Assembly: GCA_001310375.1 (NCBI GenBank)
Contig: BAXC01000043.1
Coordinates: forward strand, 1 to 34,710
Source of the DNA: Bacillus sp. JCM 19041
GTDB lineage: Bacteria; Bacillota; Bacilli; Bacillales; Bacillaceae_D
Length of the DNA: 34,710 nucleotides
Direction: 5' to 3'
Positions 29,347 through 34,710 of this stretch are shown piece by piece. The notes beneath the pieces are model-generated. The model saw only the letters and a list, made by a program, of their open reading frames with translations. It was not told the DNA's origin and did not search any database. Positions within the stretch are counted from its first letter, which is position 1; every line of letters begins with the position of its first letter. The position numbers and the translations under genes are program-made.

Positions 29347-31510
29347 ATGGATGTAATAAGCATTATTACTCCTGTAAGTAAACAGGATGAGAAATATATA
29401 AAACGTTGTTACGATTCTCTTTTAAATCAGTTGCAACCAAATCTAGAGTGGATTGTTATCTTAGAAGAGTACAATGAAGAAATCGAAGCTATTAAAAAGG
29501 GTAATGATGTATCGAAGAAGTTGGAAATAAAGGTTTCGTTTGACCCAGATCTAATAAATGTATATCAAAAACGAAATGAAGGTATTAAGTTGGCTTCTGG
29601 AAAATACGTTTATTTCCTTGATGTCGATGATATGTTACATGACCATACCCTTTACACACTTATGGAGTCAGCGAAATCAACTCCTGATTTGTACGATATA
29701 GTATTAGGTTCTTTAAAGGAAACAAATGTCATTGCAACCGAATCAATTGCGTATAACAGATTATTAAATCGTCTGCTTGAAAATAGAATTGGGAAGCCCA
29801 AAGTGCTTGATCAAAAGAAGTATAGAAATTCGGCATTAAATACACTATTCAAACGTGATTTTATCTTAGAAAATAAAATTGAGTTTGAAGAATCAATGAC
29901 AGGATTTAGTGATATTGTGTTTACATCCAAGGCATATTCAAAAACTGAAATGGATGTCGTTTTTGATAAAGATGCTGTTTATTTAAAGTTTGTGCGGAAC
30001 GATCCTATAAATAACCCATCAATATCCCAGGCCCAAAATGGTATTGAGCTTTATCCACGTTCAATGGCTCAAGCAATTTCGTCTCTAGAAGAAGGTTCGA
30101 CTTATAGAAACATACTAATAAATAAATTTCTTAAGACCTACCATTATAAATATCTAGATGGTATTTATAATACTGATCCAAGTGATGTGTATAAAGAGAC
30201 TTGGTCTGCTGCGTTTAGGAGTATTGGTTTAGATCGGATTATTTTTAACAGACCTGTTCATAAAAAAGAAATTGAACATCTCGTTGCAGGTAATTATAAA
30301 CAAGCAACTAAAATGGCAAATAGACGATTAAATTTTAGAACCCTTAAAAAAATTAAAAAGAAGCCAGGAACATACAGACGAGTTTTATACCAAAAGCTTT
30401 TTACCACTAAGCTAAGTGTAAAAAAGAACTATGTTTTATATGAAAGTTTTTAGGTAGAAACTACTCGGACAGCCCTAAATATATTTATGAATATTTGAAC
30501 CGGTCTTACCCTGGTAAATACAAGCATATATGGGTGTTTAATGATCCGGAAAGAGAAGAACCAAAGGGAGTTGTAAAAGTAAAACGTTTTGGGTTAAAGC
30601 ACCTATACTATATGGCAAGAGCAAAGTTTCATGTCAATAATATGCGCCAACCCAAATGGTTTATTAAAAGAAAGGAACAAATTTTCCTTGCAACTTGGCA
30701 TGGGACCCCTTTAAAAAAGCTTGTCTTTGACATGAAGGAAGTTCATTCAGCCAATCCAAATTATAAGAAAGACTTTTACGAACAATCTAGGGACTGGGAT
30801 TATTTGGTTTCTGCTAACAACTATTCAACTGATATATTTAAACGTGCGTTTATGTTCGATAATGAAATTCTCGAGTTTGGGTATCCTAGAAATGATTTAT
30901 TATATGAAGATAATAAAGAAACCGTCGCTGAAAGCCTGAAAACAAAGCTCGGAATTCCAAAAGATAAAAAAATTGTATTGTATGCACCTACATGGCGTGA
31001 TGATGAATATTATAAGCCGGACAATATAAGTTTAAATTACAGTTAGACTTGGAGAAGTTGAAGGAAGAATTAGGGGATGAGTTTTTCTTTATTATCCGTA
31101 CTCATTATTTTATTGCAGACAAACTTGATTTTACAGGAGTAGAAGACTTTGTCTTTAATGGGTCACAATATGATGATGTGACGGAACTATATTTAGTTTC
31201 TGATGTACTTATTACAGATTACTCTTCGGTCTTCTTTGACTATGCCAATTTAAAAAGGCCAATATTGTTTTTTACGTATGATTTGGAAAAGTATCGTGAT
31301 ACGCTTAGGGGTTTTTATATTGACCTTGAAAAGGATGTTCCTGGACCCTTATTAAGAACGACAGAAGAGATCATTGAGGTATTAACCGATTTAGATGGTC
31401 TGAACCGAGTATATGGAACAAGGTTAAATCAATTTTACGATCGATACTGTCATTTAGATAAAGGTACTGCATCAAAACAAATTGCAGAAAAAGTTATTGT
31501 TGGAAAATAA
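29347..31510 (+). CDS. Bifunctional GT2 glycosyltransferase / CDP-glycerol glycerophosphotransferase (two frameshifts)
   Basis: About 721 residues after repair. Residues 1 to about 320 form a GT2 domain (ISIITPVSKQDEKYI, VYFLDVDDML). The rest is a TagF-type transferase with TWHGTPLKKLVFDM, WDYLVSANNYSTDIFKRAF, GYPRND, YAPTWRD and LITDYSSVFFDYA. Breaks lie in the T5 run 30447-30451 (restored YESFLGRNYSDSPKYIYEYL) and near 31014 (restored YKAGQYKFKLQLDLEKL). The fusion suggests one protein both adds a sugar and polymerises or attaches glycerol phosphate, building an alternating polymer. It is a close paralogue of the 26803-28022 protein in its second half. Confidence 0.87.
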
Positions 31511-31515
31511 AAAAC

Positions 31516-31566
31516 AAAAATCCCCACACAAAAGAGTCTCATTGTAAATCCTTTGTGTGGGGATTT
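31516..31566. terminator. Long hairpin after the GT2-TagF gene
   Basis: AAATCCCCACACAAA pairs perfectly with TTTGTGTGGGGATTT around a loop of about 18 bases. T tracts are better on the minus strand than the plus. It shares TCCCCACA arms with the hairpin at 26739-26768. Confidence 0.65.
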
Positions 31567-31699
31567 CTTGTTTAAATGGTTAATTATGAAAGATTTAAGT
31601 AAAGTTAATGAAATCCTGCTATTGCCGTTTATTTTCATGCTAATAGGGAAGTAGAATGAAATCAGTAGATATGTGAATTTTCCATTGGAGGGGAACAGT

Positions 31700-33235
31700 G
31701 TGGGTTTCTTAAATTTGCTAACCAAAAAAGATTCTATAAAAAATAAAGTAGGTTTTGAAGTTATAAATGAAAAAGCGTTAAATCGTAAAACATCAGTTAC
31801 AGTCATAGTACCAGTCTATAATGCAGAAAAGTGGCTTCAGCGGACCGTTGATTCTGTTATTTTACAAAATTTAGGTCAGGATAATATTACTTGTGTTCTT
31901 GTTGATGATCACTCAACTGATGGAAGTAAAAAGGTGATGAAAAAGTACTCTCGCATGTATGAAAATGTTGTAAGTGTTTTTTTAGAACAGAATACTGGTA
32001 CACCTGCCCATCCTAGAAATTTAGGTGCACATTTGGCAAATTCTGAATATGTTTTTTTTCTTGATGCTGATGACTGGTTGTATCCAACAGGTTTAAAAAC
32101 ATTGGTTGACTTGTTGGAGGAATCGAATGGTGATTATGCAGTCGGTAAAACGATTGAAGTAAATTCTAAATCTGAAATAGTAATTGGCCGATATGAATCG
32201 AGTCGAGAGCGGCGGAATGTATCACCTTATTCGATTAAACATTTCTTCTATCACTTAGGTCCAAGAGCGAGAATGGTGCGCTTAAAATTAATAAGAGATC
32301 ATAATATCACTTTTCCTGAAATGAAATTTGCAGAGGATAAGCAGTTTTTTATTGATGTGATCATAGCAGCTGACAAGGTGTCAACTACGATGGAGCCTAT
32401 CTATTATTTAAACCGTTTAGACGAGAACGACTCGCTCATTAAACAAACCGATATTATGCAAAAGATGGATACAAACATTGCTGTGTTAAAGTATGTTTTA
32501 AAGAAAAAGCTTCCTGCGGAAAAAGAAAAAACTATTATCAATCGCATTATAGAATTTGATAGTATTACTCGTTTGTTTGACCGCAATCATTTCGTTAAAA
32601 GCAAAGATAAACAAGCCTATTTTGATAAATTTCATGAAGTAATGTCAATCTTTAATGCTGCTAAACGTTCTTATTCTTTTGAAGAGACGATTATTAAGCC
32701 AATTAATAAACAATACTACAAGTTTGCTACTAATCATGAATATGAGAAGCTTGTGCTATTGGCAAAGTGGTCTAAGAAAAACGGGGAAGTATCTTACTTT
32801 TCAAAGGATGGTTTACCGTATAAACAGGCTCATCTTGAAGATGGAACAAAGCTTCTGTTTCCGATAGAAATCAGAGCAGAGCTCCTTAAACAAGACGTCG
32901 TAGATAATGCAATTGAATTAGAGATACAGGTATCGGGACATGGTGAGAACAAAGTAGAATTTTGCATACTACAAAGCAGAGATTCAGTATTAGATAGCTA
33001 TTATTTTAAAGAAGATTTAAGTCAAGATGGAAACGTGATAAGCGTTAAAATTCCTTCAAAAGAACTAAGCGAATTGGATGCAACTGGGTACCAGTTCTTA
33101 CTAGGATATAACGATTATGAGAAGATTCATGTCCAAAAAGAGAGTGATTCAGAGCTAGATTTGGAAATAAATTCTGAAAAACAACTAAAGCTATATAAAA
33201 CAATCAAAAGTAATATCGGGATTAAAATTTCTTGA
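31700..33235 (+). CDS. GT2 glycosyltransferase, TarS-like, with C-terminal extension
   Basis: Intact, 511 residues from the GTG at 31700, chosen because AGGGG lies 6 bases upstream. The GT-A domain shows SVTVIVPVYNAEKWLQRTVD, LVDDHSTDGSKKVM, GTPAHPRNLGAHLA and FFLDADDWLYP. A linker with helical segments and a beta-rich C-terminal 110 residues (IEIRAELLKQDVVDNAIELEI) follow. The overall build resembles TarS/TarP, which decorate wall teichoic acid with N-acetylglucosamine; exact sugar and linkage are not readable. Its own upstream terminator suggests separate transcription. Confidence 0.8.
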   Translation: MGFLNLLTKKDSIKNKVGFEVINEKALNRKTSVTVIVPVYNAEKWLQRTVDSVILQNLGQDNITCVLVDDHSTDGSKKVMKKYSRMYENVVSVFLEQNTGTPAHPRNLGAHLANSEYVFFLDADDWLYPTGLKTLVDLLEESNGDYAVGKTIEVNSKSEIVIGRYESSRERRNVSPYSIKHFFYHLGPRARMVRLKLIRDHNITFPEMKFAEDKQFFIDVIIAADKVSTTMEPIYYLNRLDENDSLIKQTDIMQKMDTNIAVLKYVLKKKLPAEKEKTIINRIIEFDSITRLFDRNHFVKSKDKQAYFDKFHEVMSIFNAAKRSYSFEETIIKPINKQYYKFATNHEYEKLVLLAKWSKKNGEVSYFSKDGLPYKQAHLEDGTKLLFPIEIRAELLKQDVVDNAIELEIQVSGHGENKVEFCILQSRDSVLDSYYFKEDLSQDGNVISVKIPSKELSELDATGYQFLLGYNDYEKIHVQKESDSELDLEINSEKQLKLYKTIKSNIGIKIS

Positions 33236-33328
33236 TTTATCTTAAGCAATACAATTTAACTGTGGTAATTTAAGAAAGGTCAATTTTACTAAAACAGTTT
33301 TTATAAGAGGGAAGGGTAGTAAAGAACA

Positions 33329-34213
33329 ATGAAATCAGTTAAAAAAGCTATTATTCCAGCAGCAGGACTTGGTACAAGGTTCTTACCTGCTACTAAAGCA
33401 ATGCCAAAAGAAATGCTGCCAATTGTTGATAAACCAACAATCCAATATATTGTTGAAGAAGCAATTGAGTCCGGTATTGAAGATATTATCATAGTTACTG
33501 GAAAAGGAAAACGTGCGATTGAAGATCATTTTGATCATGCATTTGAATTAGAACAAAACCTTGCTGAAAAAGAAAAGTTTGAGCTCTTAGAAGCTGTACA
33601 AAAAGCAGGAAAAGTAGACATTCATTATATTCGCCAAAAGGAGCCGAAAGGACTTGGCCATGCTGTTTGGTGTGCTCGCAAGTTTATTGGTGATGAACCA
33701 TTTGCTGTTCTACTTGGTGACGATATTGTACAAAATGATAAACCTTGTTTGAAGCAACTAATTGAGCAGTATGAAGAAAAAGAAGCAAGTATTATAGGTG
33801 TACAGCAAGTGCCACATGACACAACAAATCGATACGGTATTATTGACCCAACAACAAAAGAAGGTCGTTTGTATGGTGTAAGTCGTTTTGTTGAAAAACC
33901 AAAAGTTGAGGAAGCACCTTCTAACTTAGCTATACTTGGACGTTATCTGCTGACTCCTGGCATCTTCAAACATCTAGAAAAGCAAGAAACAGGAGCTGGA
34001 GGAGAAATTCAGCTGACAGATGCTATTCAAATGTTAAATGAAGAACAACAGGTTTTTGCATATGATTTTGAAGGCAAACGCTATGATGTTGGAGAAAAAC
34101 TAGGTTTTGTCTTAACAACACTTGAATTTGCGATGCAACGAGGAGATCTAAAACCTGCATTAATTGAAAAAATGAAAGAGTATCTTGAACTTGAAGATAT
34201 GCTTCGTAAATAA
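33329..34213 (+). CDS. galU: UTP-glucose-1-phosphate uridylyltransferase
   Basis: Intact, 294 residues. It makes UDP-glucose for polymer glycosylation. The nucleotide-binding start reads [20 protein letters not shown] with [20 protein letters not shown] after it. VLLGDDIV is the metal-binding Asp region, and [12 protein letters not shown] and [10 protein letters not shown] are further family blocks. B. subtilis calls it gtaB. It ends the surface-polymer locus, followed by a strong shared terminator. Confidence 0.95.
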   Translation: MKSVKKAIIPAAGLGTRFLPATKAMPKEMLPIVDKPTIQYIVEEAIESGIEDIIIVTGKGKRAIEDHFDHAFELEQNLAEKEKFELLEAVQKAGKVDIHYIRQKEPKGLGHAVWCARKFIGDEPFAVLLGDDIVQNDKPCLKQLIEQYEEKEASIIGVQQVPHDTTNRYGIIDPTTKEGRLYGVSRFVEKPKVEEAPSNLAILGRYLLTPGIFKHLEKQETGAGGEIQLTDAIQMLNEEQQVFAYDFEGKRYDVGEKLGFVLTTLEFAMQRGDLKPALIEKMKEYLELEDMLRK

Positions 34214-34225
34214 AAGATTAAAAAG

Positions 34226-34255
34226 AAAAAAGCTAAGCAATTGCTTAGCTTTTTT
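34226..34255. terminator. Bidirectional terminator between galU and the SH3 gene
   Basis: A perfect 30-base palindrome with AGCTAAGCAA/TTGCTTAGCT arms and six A and six T at its ends. Confidence 0.9.
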
Positions 34256-34261
34256 CACGTT

Positions 34262-34710
34262 TTATAAGAGTGATTCTGCAGAAATCCAACCTTCTAAACC
34301 ATTTACAATCACTTTGTAGAAATCGCCGTCTTGAGTCAAGACTTCAACTGTATCTCCTTTTTCTAATTCTTTTAGATGAGTTGCTGTTTGGTCAGGACTA
34401 GCTAATAACATTGCTTCCATCTCTAATTGTATTTCTTTTATTAATGAATCCTTATCGTCATTGGTGGCAATCGAGTTTTCGTCCCCTTCAGCACTGTCAT
34501 CCATGGAGTCATTGTCCTCTGAAGCTTCGTCCTCATGAGGAGTGTCCTCATCTAAAGAGAGATCAGAATCTTGTTCAGTAGGGTCGTTGTCCTCTGAAGC
34601 CTCATCGTCAAGAGATACCTCATCTAAAGAGGAATCAGAGTCGTGTTGAGTAGAGTCATTGTCCTCTGAAGCTTCGTCCTCAAGAGGAGAGTCCTCATCT
34701 AAAGAGAGAT
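34262..34710 (-). CDS. SH3-domain protein with acidic repeats (5' end outside the window)
   Basis: Open through the window edge, at least 148 residues. The C-terminal 60 residues form a bacterial SH3 domain (LEKGDTVEVLTQDGDFYKVIV, NGLEGWISAESLL), a module that commonly binds cell-wall peptide. Before it lie three imperfect 24-25 residue repeats rich in Asp, Glu and Ser, each with EASEDND and SLDE. Such acidic stretches may act as a flexible, calcium-binding or wall-spanning linker. The N-terminus, where a signal peptide would sit, is not visible. Context next to a surface-polymer locus fits an exported protein. Confidence 0.7.
   Translation of the reverse strand, partial: LSLDEDSPLEDEASEDNDSTQHDSDSSLDEVSLDDEASEDNDPTEQDSDLSLDEDTPHEDEASEDNDSMDDSAEGDENSIATNDDKDSLIKEIQLEMEAMLLASPDQTATHLKELEKGDTVEVLTQDGDFYKVIVNGLEGWISAESLL
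34511..34710 (-). repeat. Tandem DNA repeat coding for the acidic linker
   Basis: TTGTCCTCTGAAGC recurs at 34512, 34587 and 34659, spacing 75 and 72 bases, with further similar CTCATCTAAAGAG blocks between. The array continues past the window end. Confidence 0.75.

Overview
The window looks like chromosomal DNA of a low-GC, spore-forming member of the Bacillaceae. The evidence is strong AGGAGG-type ribosome sites, frequent TTG/GTG starts, sigma-A type promoters, a LysM-GH18 spore-cortex type hydrolase, a class Ib nrdIEF operon and teichoic-acid type genes (TagD, TagF-like). I cannot name a genus with confidence. No rRNA, tRNA, CRISPR, IS element or prophage gene is visible.

An overriding property is that about 20 of the 34 genes carry one or two single-base frameshifts, mostly in homopolymer runs, and these hit essential-type genes as well (nrdI, tagD, tagF-like). 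Reading across each indel restores a full-length, family-typical protein, so I annotate whole genes and give the indel position. The pattern suggests sequencing error rather than decay.

Layout. (1) 1-1.4 kb: a divergent Rrf2 regulator and an MBL-fold hydrolase. (2) 1.4-6.5 kb, minus strand: a six-gene ABC operon with one ATPase, one YtrA-type GntR regulator, and two paralogous pairs of permease plus membrane-anchored ectodomain protein, behind one strong promoter with an overlapping inverted repeat. (3) 6.9-8.2 kb: a NYN-domain protein, then a 545-base gap holding a consensus promoter, a terminator about 90 bases later (candidate small RNA) and a cre-like site. (4) 8.3-14.9 kb: a sugar-scavenging operon of NagZ-type GH3 enzyme, binding lipoprotein, two permeases, an MsmK/UgpC-type ATPase and a DUF624 protein. 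(5) 15-19.2 kb: a 40-residue membrane peptide gene whose Shine-Dalgarno can be sequestered, an SDR oxidoreductase, a LysM-GH18 hydrolase, a small coiled-coil protein, nicotinamidase (pncA) and a NUDIX protein. (6) 19.4-22.9 kb: nrdI-nrdE-nrdF with paired NrdR boxes over the promoter and DnaA-box-like sites upstream. (7) 23.1-34.2 kb: a cell-surface polymer locus with an SGNH-like protein, ExoA-like GT2, polyprenyl-phosphate sugar transferase, TagF-like transferase, CDP-alcohol phosphatidyltransferase, TagD, a GT2-TagF fusion, a second GT2 and GalU. (8) 34.3 kb to the end: an SH3-domain protein with acidic repeats, cut by the window edge.

How the parts fit together: the surface-polymer locus contains its own CDP-glycerol supply (TagD), UDP-glucose supply (GalU), a lipid-carrier primer (sugar transferase), two glycerophosphate transferases and two or three glycosyltransferases. 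It probably builds a glycerol-phosphate-containing, glycosylated wall or capsule polymer. The most novel-looking unit is the YtrA-type ABC operon with its duplicated permease/ectodomain module. The best candidate regulatory elements are the RNA at 7799-7887, the SD-sequestering hairpin at 15024-15057 and the paired NrdR boxes.
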